Source of the DNA: Gentiana macrophylla
Taxonomy: Eukaryota; Streptophyta; Magnoliopsida; Gentianales; Gentianaceae
DNA length: 64,000 nucleotides
Reading direction: 5' to 3'
Assembly: GCA_026214975.1 (NCBI GenBank)
Contig: CM047806.1
Span: forward strand, 51,291,947-51,355,946
The position numbers and the translations under genes are program-made. The notes below the pieces were generated by a model, which was given only the letters and a program-made list of their open reading frames with translations, had not been told where the DNA came from and did no database searches. Of the stretch, positions 24,601 to 36,787 are shown in pieces (position 1 is the stretch's first letter; each line of letters starts with the position of its first letter).

Positions 24601-27600
24601 TGTCCAATATTACAATATTCATGTAATCATGTTCTCCTTGTCTTTTTCTTCTGAATCTTAGAGTTGGTTTGTGTCTGTTTGCCACGGTCGAACTGTAACT
24701 GTAAGGTCGCCAAACAAAGAGAATATGATAGCTTGTTTTGCTTCCATGTGACATCTTTTGATGATTGTGCAACTTGAGATGGAATGCATTCTACATTTTT
24801 AGAGCCACCGCCAGCAGCATCAACTGTAAAGTCTATAATTTCTATTACAGACATAGATAAGTTACTAAGTTAGGCAACATTAGTTACATTACATAGATAA
24901 GTAAATTACCACTGTCAATGGAATCTTTCATTTCATATTCGTTTTCATGTTCCAATTCAATTGGATCTTCATTTCCCTGAAAATAATAACAAACATTCTT
25001 AATTATTACCGTCACGTCACAATCAAACAAAAAATGATTTATCTAAACAAGATTTACGAGGCAACAAAATATCCCATGACCATTACACGCCGTATAACAC
25101 TGCAAGATTAAGATTACAAAAAAAATCATATAAATTACTAAATTAGTATAGTACCTCTTTCAATGAACGGATTTCATAAGCTTTCTTTATCCAGTCTCCA
25201 CCACAAAACAAAACCTCAATTGTATCCCTTCTCATGTGCTCTTTTTTTATCAACAACCCTACCACCAAAGACTAAAGGTAGACTCGATGCAACAGCTTGT
25301 AATTGGAATAAGCAAGATATCCATGGCCATTTTGGATAACACTTTGTATTTTCCTCATTCCCTTTCCACCAAGCAAGGGGCATCAAAGTTATTAACATTT
25401 GGAAAGCACCCTTCCTCAAAATAAAGCTCAAGGTCTGATTTCTCATTTCCTTTTGATTCTAATGTCATCACAAACTCATCAAACTTTCTTTTACCAATTG
25501 TGGAAGAGGGAGGTGTTTTGGAATTGGCACTGTAGGATTTTAATCCTATCTCTTTCTCATCACCATAAATCTTAACATAATGCATAAATAGTTCATCAAA
25601 CTTGGCCATAACAATTTTAATCTTGTCCTTATGATTAGAAGGGTACATTGATTGATAAGCAAATTTGATCATTGCCTTCTTATATCTAGGATCCAGAATT
25701 GAACCAAACCAAAGCAACAAATCACACTCATTCCAATACTTATCAGCCATTTTAAGAGCCATGCTTTGCATATGTTTCTTACAAGAGATGTCTAACTGAG
25801 CATTGATCAATTATTTAATTCTAGACAACTCCAAAAGAAACAAATTCACAGCTGGATAATTACTCCCGAAAATAAGGTTGGTAACATCCAAAAATCTCCA
25901 AAACTCTCACAAACTTCATTAACCTCCTCCCACCGCTTTTGGAAGGTACATACTTTGCAAACGAATCATCATCTTCACCAAACTTACTAAAACACTGTTT
26001 GTACTTGTAAGCCGTAGACAACATAACATAAGTTGAATTCCATCTAGTGTTATTGTCTAATACTAACTTATTTGGTTTCAACATTAAATTCAATCTATGC
26101 TCATTGAATGAGCGAAGTCTGATTTCTGAACCAAATAAGTACTTCACTCCGTCTCTAACCGATTCAAGAACCTTTTCAATCTCTTTCAAACCATCTTTAA
26201 CTAACAGATTTATGATATGTGCACAACACCTAACATGAAAAAGTTTTCCATCCAACACAAGTTTTGAAAGAGAATTATAATCGCTTCTCAAAGTAGATAT
26301 GCACACATCATTCGCAGATGCATTGTCTACGGTCACGTAATGTACTTTATCACTAATCCCAAAAAGATTGCAAACCCTATGTACTTCTTTTGCCAATGCA
26401 ACTCCAAAGATGAGGTGGAGGTACATTGACAAAAGAGAGTACTCTCTTTTGTAAATTCCAATTCCTATCAATGTAATGAACAGCTATTGTCATGTACCCA
26501 ATCTTTTGAACCCCGTAAGTCCAACAATCAAGAGTTAGGCTAACTTTGCTAACCTTGGCTAAACTCTTCTTAAGCTTTTCTTTTTCAATTTCATACACTT
26601 TGAAGCACTCTTTCCTAACCATGTACCTAGTGATTGGTTTGTAGTAGGGAGTATATGCTTTCAAGAACATATTGAACACTTTATGTTCTACGATGCTAAA
26701 AGGATACTCATGGGCTAAAATCATGTGTGCTGCAAGTTCTTTAACTCTATCAAAATTAAATGTAAAAGTAGATATAGAACTTGCACCTTCAGAAGTGATC
26801 ATACCAAGGAGTTGAGATTGAACGGTGGAAGAATCTTTCTCTTTCAATATCAATGGCTTAGGAAATATTTTATTTCTAGCTGGACAAGCCGATTTCAAAT
26901 GCCTCATCAGATGGGATGTAGTTTTACCTTTCTGAACTGATAGTAACCCCGAGCAATGAATGCATTTGTTCTTTTAACACCATTAATCATCACTTCCTTC
27001 ATATGTCGCCACACAATAGACCTTGGTTTGCCTTGATCATTGAGTTCATTTACTCCTCAATCTCAGCCCCTCTTGCTCTTGCTCTTGCTCTTGCTCGCTT
27101 GCCTCAATTATCAAATTCATCTCAAGCATAATCTCTGTCCTCAACCTCGTCCCCATTATTTCAACATCATCTCAAGAATCAACAAGAGATTGAGTCATTA
27201 CTCTCACTGTCTCACTCTGCTTATAAATTAATCAAGATCTCACAATGCTTTATAAATTAAAAATCACAGAGTCACTCAACTCACTCAAATCTGCTTATAA
27301 AAAAAAATTAAACTCATTGCAACATTGGCATCAAACACACAAAATGCAGCCATTTTCCAAACTCAAACCAAAATTACAATTTACAAAACACTGAATTTAA
27401 TTTATAAATCATAAACTATAAAAAAAAAAGTATATATAAAAAACACACAAAAAACACAAACTTGACCTTGAGATAATGGGGGATTCTGATTTTCAGACAT
27501 TGAGGATATGAATTTGATAGTAATCACGAACGAAGAAATCAATGGATGCAATCTCCGTTTAAAAGCAAGCCGAAACGAAGCAAACAATTAAGATGATGCT

Positions 27601-30600
27601 CCGTTTGTTGGTGCTGCCGTGCTGCTGCAGTGCCGATAAAGAAGAAAGGGGTGGTCGGAGGAGTGGAGGGGAAGGAAGCGGAAGGCCGGAAGGGTCGAAA
27701 GGAAGGTGGTCGGAGGAGTGGAGGTTGAAAATTTGAAATGTTGAATGGCAGGGGGCAGGGCAGGGGCAACGAGCCGACTTGAAGAATGAAGAAGAAGAAT
27801 GAATTAGGTTTTCCCTTTCCCTTTCAGTATAAAGTATAAACCAAAAAAAATTAATTAATTTATTATTATAAAAATAATTAATAAATATAATATAATAATA
27901 TTTTAATATTTTAAATGAGCCGAACCTGTTCGATACAGTTCGGCTCGTAGGACGAATATCTGATTTTTAAGGCTCGGTTCGGGTTCGAAAATTCGAACCG
28001 GATCACGAATTGAGCTTTTTCGGACCGAATATACCGAACCGTATCGAATACTTACGTTCATTTACAGCCCTACTGATAGGGTTACTTTAAAGCATTACAT
28101 AATCCTTCCGTAGACCTTGCTACTTTTATCCTAAGAAACACTCTCAGTTAACCTAAATCTTTTACTTCGAATTCTAATCCCACAAGCTTATTTAGATTTA
28201 TCATTTTAGGTTGATTATTCCTTATGATGATTATGTCATCAACACACATAATCAGAATTGTTATTTGACCAAACTTAGAGTGCTTGTATAACATGGTATG
28301 GTTAGATTTCCCTTGAATATACCCATTTTTCTTGATGGCTTGAGTAAATCTCTCAAACCATGTCCTAGGGGATTGCGTTAGTCCGTAAATGGACTTCTTC
28401 AAATTGAAAACCTTATATTTTCCTTGATTGTTGTAGAAACTTGGAGGAGGTTCTTCATGAGTTCCCTATTCAAGAAAGCATTCATGATGTCCGGTTGGAG
28501 TAAAGGCCAATCATTTCTTGAAGCTAATGAGAGAAGAACACGAACAATGAGATAAGATTAGAGTGTATATAACCATTGGCCACTAATCTTGTCTTGTATC
28601 GAACTTTAAACTTCTTTATCAGCCTCATACTTGACTGTAAAGATCCACTTACATCCAACAATATTAGTCCATTCAGGTAAAGATGTGATCTCCCATGTGT
28701 TGTTCTTTTTTAGGGCACTCAGTTCTCCCATAACAACTTCTCTCTCCATTTTGGATCATTCATAGCTTCTCCAATAGTTCTAGGTACCTGCACACAATCA
28801 ACCTGGGAAAGATATGTTCTATAGCTAGGAATTGAATAAGTTATTAAAAGAGACATGATTATTGATAAGATGTTTTTTGCAAGCTCTGACCCTTTTTTTT
28901 TTTTAAAGCAATAGGGAGGTCAGAAGTTGTAATGGATGTAAGGAAAGCTCCTTCAACAAACTCTCTTTTAGAAGCTAAATCTTCTGTTTACGAAGGATTC
29001 TGATCATAGTTAACCATCCTCCATCCCATCCCTCATCTAGTATACACAATTAGGGTTTGTTCTTTCCGCTTCCTGCCTAGGATCATTGTTACAGACCAAT
29101 TTAGGTTGTTCCTCAATCATGATAGGCAATTGAGTCAGAATGTTCCAAGAGTTAACATCAGATCTGTCAAGATTAGAATCTGAGTATAAATGAGTTCCTT
29201 TAATAAATGGTACATCAAAGGACATGAAGATCTTTTTGTGTAATGGATCATAGCACATGTATCCCCTTTGAGTATGAGAGTACCCTATAAACACAGTTTT
29301 CACAGCCTTTGGATCCAGTTTCCCTCTTTGGTGATCATGCACATGAGCAAAAGCAGTGCACCCAAACACCTAAAGTGAAGGGATACAATTAAGTGTGATT
29401 CAAGAAAGGACCCAATAAATTTCCCATTGGAATTTTGAAACCCAATATCATAGAGGGCGTTATGTTAATAAAGAAAATGTAGCATTGAGAATAGCATCAC
29501 CCAGTAAAACTTAGGCATATTTTAAGCGAACATAAAAGCCCTTGAAATTCCCAAGAGATATATGTTCTTGCATTCAACAACTCCATTTTGTTCTGTAGTG
29601 TTGACACAAGAACTCTGATGAATAACCCATTTCCCTTCAAGGAAAGAGCTAAGATGTATATAAAGTATTTAGTCTCATTATCAGTTCTAAGGATTTAGAT
29701 GTTAGCATGGAACTGAGTTTCAATCTTCTGATAAAAATTAATAAAGTCGATGCTTACCTCGGATTTATCTTGAAGTAACAAACCTTTGTGTGATCATCAA
29801 CAAGGATAATAAACCATAAAGTATTTTAGAGTTATGTAACTCGAGATGGTCCCCAAAGTTCGCTATTAAAGAGGGAGGAAAGAGAAGATTCTTTATAAGC
29901 AATATAATTAAAAGAAGCCCTATGATGTTAACAAATTTATAAGGCTCACGGTATGGACAGGGTGATTTTTGGTAAATACAGTGTAAATGTGTCGCTAAAA
30001 ATGCAAATGTGTCGCTAATGCGATTTTTAGCGACACATTTGCTCTGTAGTTACCGAAAATCGCCATGTCCATACCAGCTGCCAATTTACAACCGTCACAA
30101 TGAAAGAAACTAAAATCTTTATTACAAAACATGGTTGAAAACAACTTCACAAGGTACAGAATTATAGGATGACCTATAGTCCATAATGAAGTAATCTAAG
30201 TTTTTCAAGGTCAGACTGGGAATCTTGAATAGCATCACCAAGTTCATATTCTAAATCTTGTTGCTAATCATAGGATGACCATTATCTGATTTAGCATTGC
30301 TAATCATTTTCCTTGTAATCATGTCCTAATATACACAACAGTCAAGACAGAAATTAGAAAAGCAATCGTTTTCTTATGTAAATTTGCTGTTAGATATTAA
30401 ATTAAATGAAAGATATGGAAAATAGAGAACATAGCTTAAACAATGTTTCTTAGAGATTTTAACATTCCCTCCGGTATAAATCATTGGCATTCCCTCCGGA
30501 AAATTTGAAGACAAATCGGGAATGGGGGGAAACATTGGCATGATGGGTGAGAGAATCACATATTCTCCGGTACCCATATCAACATGTATAAGGAAATGAT

Positions 30601-30963
30601 TTCTTCATTGATTTGTGTGGTGGTACGATGATTTATTTAAAATCACATAATAGAGATAAATACAAAAACATCCTCTACGATAAATGACATATATCTTGAT
30701 TGTTCTAGATTATAATTATGTAGTGAAAATATAGTCTTCAACAGACTTTCTATAAGTATAAATCAAATAATATGTGGGCTTCATTTGAGTATTTTTATTT
30801 CTATTCCATTGTCTACATTTTTTACTAGATAGCTAATGATGAGTAATGAACTTTAATTTTGAACTATGTTGCACGGACACCGACACGGACACAGCGCACG
30901 ACACGACACGGACACGGCGACAGGGCAACTTTCAAAAATATAGGACACGACACGCCAGGGGAC

Positions 30964-31013
<50 letters not shown>

Positions 31014-34000
31014 AGTATATATAAAAAATTACAAAAAATATAAATAGCCGTGTCCGGAACGTGTCCCCCCGTGTCCGGGACGTGTCCCTCCGTGTCGCTC
31101 CGTGTCCTTGACGTGTCCCTGGCGTGTCGCGGACGTGTCCCTGGCGTGTCGGTTTTTAAAATTTAATTTAACATTATTTTAAATCAACCGACACGTGTCG
31201 GACACGTGTCGGCGCGTGTCGGACGCGTGTCGTGTCGGGCGCGTGTCGGATACGGCGCACGTCACCCATATTGGAGTGTCGGTGCATCATAGATTTTGAG
31301 GCATTGCAACAAAATTTGTTGAATTGATGAAATCGAAAATACGAGACAAAATAAAATGTTGAATTATTGTTAATCAGTAAAATGGTCAAGTTAAGTTACA
31401 TAGTGATGATTATGTAGTATTTATGGATGATAATTCTCATATGTCGGTTAAAAGTAGTTACAAGCGGTTATAACAGAACGTACATGAGTTTTCTTCAGCT
31501 TCGTGTTATCAGCTAAAAATGCTAAGCTGAGTCTTCAGGTCTGAAGTCTTCTCGTCTAAAGTCTTCACATCTGAATATCCACTGGTTATTATCTTCACGT
31601 CTGTTTCTATTTAGATGAATGATTCAGCTCTGAATATGATAGAAGTGTATTCACGTCCTACTTGCATCCCTTTATCCATATTATACATGTTTACACCCCC
31701 TCAAGCTGAAAGTGGTGAATGAATCAGCCTGTACATCCTACTTGCTCTAACTCTCCTTTTCCACATAAACTAGGTTGAAAGATCTTGGAAATCCGAATTT
31801 TGTATAGCGAATGGCAAAAAGCAGTTGCATCAAGGGCCATTGTGAGAATGTTTGTTAGTTGTTCCTTTGTGTGAATAGACATGAGCATGATAGAACCTGA
31901 CATGACTTTGTCTCTAACCATATGATGGTCAATATCAATGTGTTTTGATCTCTCATGAAATGCGGGATTATGTGCAATATGGAGTGCACTGGTATTATCA
32001 CAAAATAAGATGGCAAGAGTCTGAACAGGAATCTTCAGATCTTGCAAAATGTATATCAACCATTAGATTTCATAAATGGAATTGGCCATTGCTCTGTATT
32101 CAGCTTCTGAAGAACTTCTGGAAATAGTTGTATGTTTCTTAGCTTTCAAAGAAATGGTAGCATCTCCTAAGAACATCATATACCATGAGATAGACCTCCT
32201 GGTTTCCGGACAACCTGCCCAATCACTATTAGTGAAACACTTTAAGATAAGGTTTTTTTAGTTGAGAAGAAAATTGATTGCCCTATATTGGCCTTCAAAT
32301 ATCTTAGGAGCCTATGAGCTACTTTTATGTGATTTCGATTGGGGTGTCTAAAAACCGACTCAGTTGTTGAACTACAAATGCAATGTCAGGTCTGGTAAAA
32401 GTGAGGTAAATCCGTTTACCAATCAATAATCTGTATGTATTATTGTCAACAAATATAGCTGAATCCCTATGCTGCTGTGATTGTTTAGATTCCGTTGGAG
32501 TCTCAACAGGTTTAGCACCCAGAAACTCATATTCTTGCAAAAGATTCAAGGAATATTTTCTTTATGAAATTGAGATGACTTTAGGTGTTCTAGCAGCTCT
32601 AATTCCTAAGAAATATCTAAGTTTACCAAGATCCTTCAAGGTAAAATGCTTGTGGATATGGTCTTTGACTTTTTGTATCTGATTAAGATCAGGACTGGCT
32701 GCAATAATTTCATCTACATAAACCAATAAGACAATGAAGGACTTGCCCGATCCTCTGGTAAACAAGATGTGATCATGTTTAGACCGAATGAATCCTTGAC
32801 TCTCAAAAGATTCTGTGAGGTTAAAATTCTATTGTCTTATTGCTTGTTTCAATCCATATAATGACTTGATTAACCTACAAACCTGGTTTTGCTTATCAGA
32901 CTTAAACCCTTAAGGGTGCTGCATGTAAACTTTTTCATGCAAATCTCCATGTTAAAAGGCAATGTTAACATCCATCTGCTGAAGATGCGAATTGTTTGTT
33001 GTTGTAGCTGCTAGCAGTGTTCTGACTGTTATGATCTTCACAACTACAGAAAACTTTTCTTGATAATCAATTCCATAGGTCTTAGTGCAGGACATTGCTA
33101 CTAGTCTGGCCTTGTACCTCTACACTGATCCATCACGGTTGTATATGATCTTATACACCCATTTTCATTAAATAGGCTTCTTTCCAGGTGGCAAAGTAAC
33201 GATTTCCCATTTGTTGGCGTTCTGCAATGCCTCATTCCATTCATCATGTTTTATTGTTTGATTGTATGTCTTTGGCTCAGTGACAACATCAATTGCATAT
33301 ATATACTTGGCGTATTCAGCTGAGAGTCTATGCAGACTCATAACTTGATTAAGAAGATGAGGGGTTTGCACGTCATTAGCACCTCATTGACAGAAAGTTG
33401 GTGTCTTTATTATCTGGTAGATCTCCTCAGCTGAACTGGTGGTGCAGGAGCTTGATTGGTTGGGAATGTTCCTCCACTGGATTCCTAAGCTGAAACTGCT
33501 TCTCTGCTGGATTCCTCAACTGAATTACTCATCTGATCCTCAAATCTTTGCAAAACGGGCAATGGCAGTGGCGTATCAATGGTGTACTTACATTTTCCTA
33601 GAACCTGCTTAAATAAAGGGGAAATAGTCTCATGGAATTGAGTATTTATAGAAACAAAGATATCGTTGTTGGTGATGTCCAAGAGAATAGCTCCCTTGGA
33701 AGTGTTGACTATTCACAGTAGGATGCCTTAAAGGTCCCTAAATATCTACATGCACAAGGTCAAAAATAGAATTTACAACAAGTGTGCTCAATGGAAAAGG
33801 CTTTTTCTTTAATTTTGCCATAGGACACATAAAACACGAGTCATGTTCATAAAGTTTTACATCAGATGTATTGTAACTAATGAATTGTAGTCTATTATCT
33901 GTTAGATGGCCTAATCTATAATGCCAAAGAAATTTCTCATATACAGTATAAGATACGCATATACTCTTTGCTGAATTACGGATGGAATTGAAACAACACA

Positions 34001-36704
34001 GCTTATTATTAGCATATTTATTAATCACAATGTATAGGCCTTTATGCATCTCAGCTGAGCAAATCACTATTTTCTTCTTGTTGTCCTGCAAAACACACTT
34101 GCTAGCACTGAAAATAGCTGCACAACCTAAATTCTTTGTTAATGCAGGCAAAGACAACAAACTGAATCTGAAACCAGGAATGTACATGACATTATGCAGA
34201 CCAGGATTGATCACAACTTGTCCGTATGAGTCACATGTTCATTCCTGCCATTGGGTAATCATACTTCCATGTCAACAACATATTTACTATCACTTAATCT
34301 AGAGAAAGAACACACAATGTGATCTGTGGCACCAGAGTCCAAAATCCGTTGTGTATGTTTTACCAAAATAGTTTCACCTGATCCTTGAGCAAGGGAGAAA
34401 TGAGTATTCAGTGTATGGATCTTGTTTACTGCATGATTGGATGAATCAGAATCTAGTTTTAACAATCTCTTAAAATTTTGTGAAGTGAGACCTTGAAGTT
34501 CAGACCTAACTTGTCCAATATCCCGATCCTCCCCACAAGCAGACTGATTTGAATTTTTCTGATCCACCATGTTGGCTCTGATCTTAGACTCTAAACCAGG
34601 TGGATAGCCATGTTTCTTATTACAATTATCTTTAGCATAGCCATTGAATCCACTGTGGTGCACTGAATTTTCTTATTGTTCTTATTTTTGAAAGTGTTGG
34701 CATTCAGATTTCTTGACTTTTCTACTCTAATCAATTGATTGGATCTGAACCTAGATTGATCATCTCTATCACTTCTGTCTTGTCCAGTCTTCTGAGCCAT
34801 CAAAAGTAGAATCTTTATTCTTTGCCTTGTTAGAGGCATAAGTCTTCTGCCTCTCAAATTTTATAGTCATAACAAAAATATCTTGAATGTCAGGAAAATG
34901 AACCATCAACACTGCTTGAGACACCATTGGCTCAAACTCTTCCTTTACTCCTTTCAAAAAAAAAATCACATGTCCAGTCTCCATCTGTTCCAACAAGTTT
35001 TCACTGCATCACAATGACATTAGGGTACGGTTCGTAGGTACATGAAGGAGTTGGCCTGATGATCTTGATTTTTTCCCAAATGGTCATCAACTTTGTAAAA
35101 TACTGATTCACAGATTCATACCCTTGTTTCAAATAATTCATTTTCTCTAGAGTATTAGAAATTATGAAGGCGTCAACGCTGAAAAACGATCAGCAAGAAT
35201 TTTCCATACAGCCTGGCATTCCTAAAATACAGAAAACTCCAAGAAATATTGTTCTTTACTGAATTCAAAATACATGGCCTCCATGCTTGGAAGTCAGCAG
35301 AACTTACTTCCGGTTCTTTGTGATCAATACTATTTCCATTGACATCTTCCATGGATGATAGTTGTTACCATTCATTAATGGTTGAACTAACCCAAGTGAA
35401 GGATTTTCATTGTGATGAAGATAGAAGGGTCTGGAAGGACTCAATTCTTGATTCTTCGATGCCATTGCTGACAAGAATTACCAAAGGAAATCCCAGAAAA
35501 CTCGATCAAAAATTAGATCGACAGAAAAACTACAAAATATTTCACAGAACACTCTCAAGATACTATGAAACTAGCAACTAGAATATGAAGATCACTCTCA
35601 AGATTCTCCAAAAACTAGAGAAGTGTGAAGAAAAACTCTCAAGTTTTTCCAATAAACTTCAGAATTAACGCACAAAATGATTTGCTACCATGTTGAAATT
35701 GATAAAATTGAAATACAAGACAAAATCAAAATGCAGAATTCTTATTAATCAGTAAAATGATCAAGTTGAGTTACATGGTGTTGATGATGGAGTATTTATA
35801 GATGATAATCTTTATAAGTCAGTTAAAAGTAGTTACAAGCGGTTATAATAAAAAGTATGTGAGTTTTCTTTAGCTTCGTGTTCTCAGCTAAAAATGCTTA
35901 GCTGAGTCTTCACGTCTGAAGTCTTCACGTCTGAAATCTCCACTATTACTGTAATTCTTTTCACATACGTTTCAGTTCAGCTAACTGATTTAGGTCTGAA
36001 TATGATATCTGAAGTGCATGCATATCCTACTAGCATCCAACATTCATTTATCCACATTATACATGTTAACAAAATTTACCGTTTGTTATTCATAGTTGTC
36101 GTTTTATTTTCAACCGCTTTTCAGGTTTAGGCAGTATGGATTATGGGAGAGGTATGCAGAACTGTACCCTCAAAATGATTTGGTTTATACCATTGGAGAA
36201 AGTGATTATAAGAAAGATTGGTTCTTTGCTCATGTCACCAGGTACCATTCTTCATTCTTGAAATCAAATATTAATAGCTTGAAAAACATATTAGACACAT
36301 ATTCTTAATCATATCTTCATCAAAACTTATCACGTCATACATTCATGATAATAAACATCAATTAATATGACACCAAGTGAATAATAACAGTAAAGATAAT
36401 TGGTATGACCCATATGTATGTGACAAATATAGTGTGCATGTAGCATAATATAATAATGAAAAGGCAACAAAGAATTTTTAATTTCCAGAAAGAAGGATGA
36501 GAAAACATATGAGAGCACAACATGGCAGATCAAATTCGAACTGAAAGATACAATCACAAGTGGTACCTACAAATTGAGATTGGCACTTGCATCCGCAGCT
36601 GAAGCCATTTTGCAGGTTTTTTGATTTAATTTAATTATATATAGTGAATAAATTTTGATTAAAAATATTATTTGGATTGTATAAAAGTATCGTATATATC
36701 GCAT

Positions 36705-36787
<83 letters not shown>

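Larger units (their letters stand above)
24208..28072. mobile_element. hAT transposon (3.9 kb), coding strand minus
   Basis: Termini TAGGGCTGTAAACGAGCC and (inverted) TAGGGCTGTAAATGAACG, flanked by a perfect 8-bp duplication CTGATAGG (24200-24207 and 28073-28080). Subterminal regions hold many TTCGGCTCGG/CCGAGCCGAA motifs. It carries a broken transposase on the minus strand and is inserted in copia fragment D. Confidence 0.95.
23870..30577 (-). pseudogene. Copia fragment D (minus strand), split by hAT
   Basis: Degenerate copia coding sequence read right to left. It starts with gag-pre-integrase residues (30374-30577: [20 protein letters not shown]). Next is the integrase C-terminal region (29037-29369: [30 protein letters not shown]), then RT (28148-28402: [22 protein letters not shown] in place of YVDD). 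The hAT element interrupts at 28072. To its left come [18 protein letters not shown] (24060-24200) and an RNase H remnant near 23880-23960. I found no LTRs. Many frameshifts. The left and right limits are approximate. Confidence 0.75.
31317..36071 (-). mobile_element. Ty1/copia element E (4.8 kb, minus strand)
   Basis: LTRs 31317-31695 (379 bp) and 35691-36071 (381 bp). The 5-bp target duplication is AAATT (31312-31316 and 36072-36076). The purine tract lies inside the left LTR (complement of CCCCCTCAAGCTGAAAG, 31696-31712). A primer site TGGTAGCAAATC reads inward from 35690. It is inserted directly in lyase intron sequence 53 bases upstream of an exon. Domain order protease, pre-integrase, RT, RNase H; the integrase core is missing. 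Confidence 0.93.
23634..36124 (+). other. 12.5-kb lyase intron packed with transposons
   Basis: Donor GTAATT after CTTGACAG at 23633, acceptor TTTTCAG at 36124; phase 2 on both sides. It contains a minus-strand copia fragment (about 23870-30577) split by an hAT element (24208-28072), a fold-back MITE (29950-30075), an hAT-like MITE (30864-31292) and a full copia E (31317-36071). Removing these leaves only a short original intron. Confidence 0.9.
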
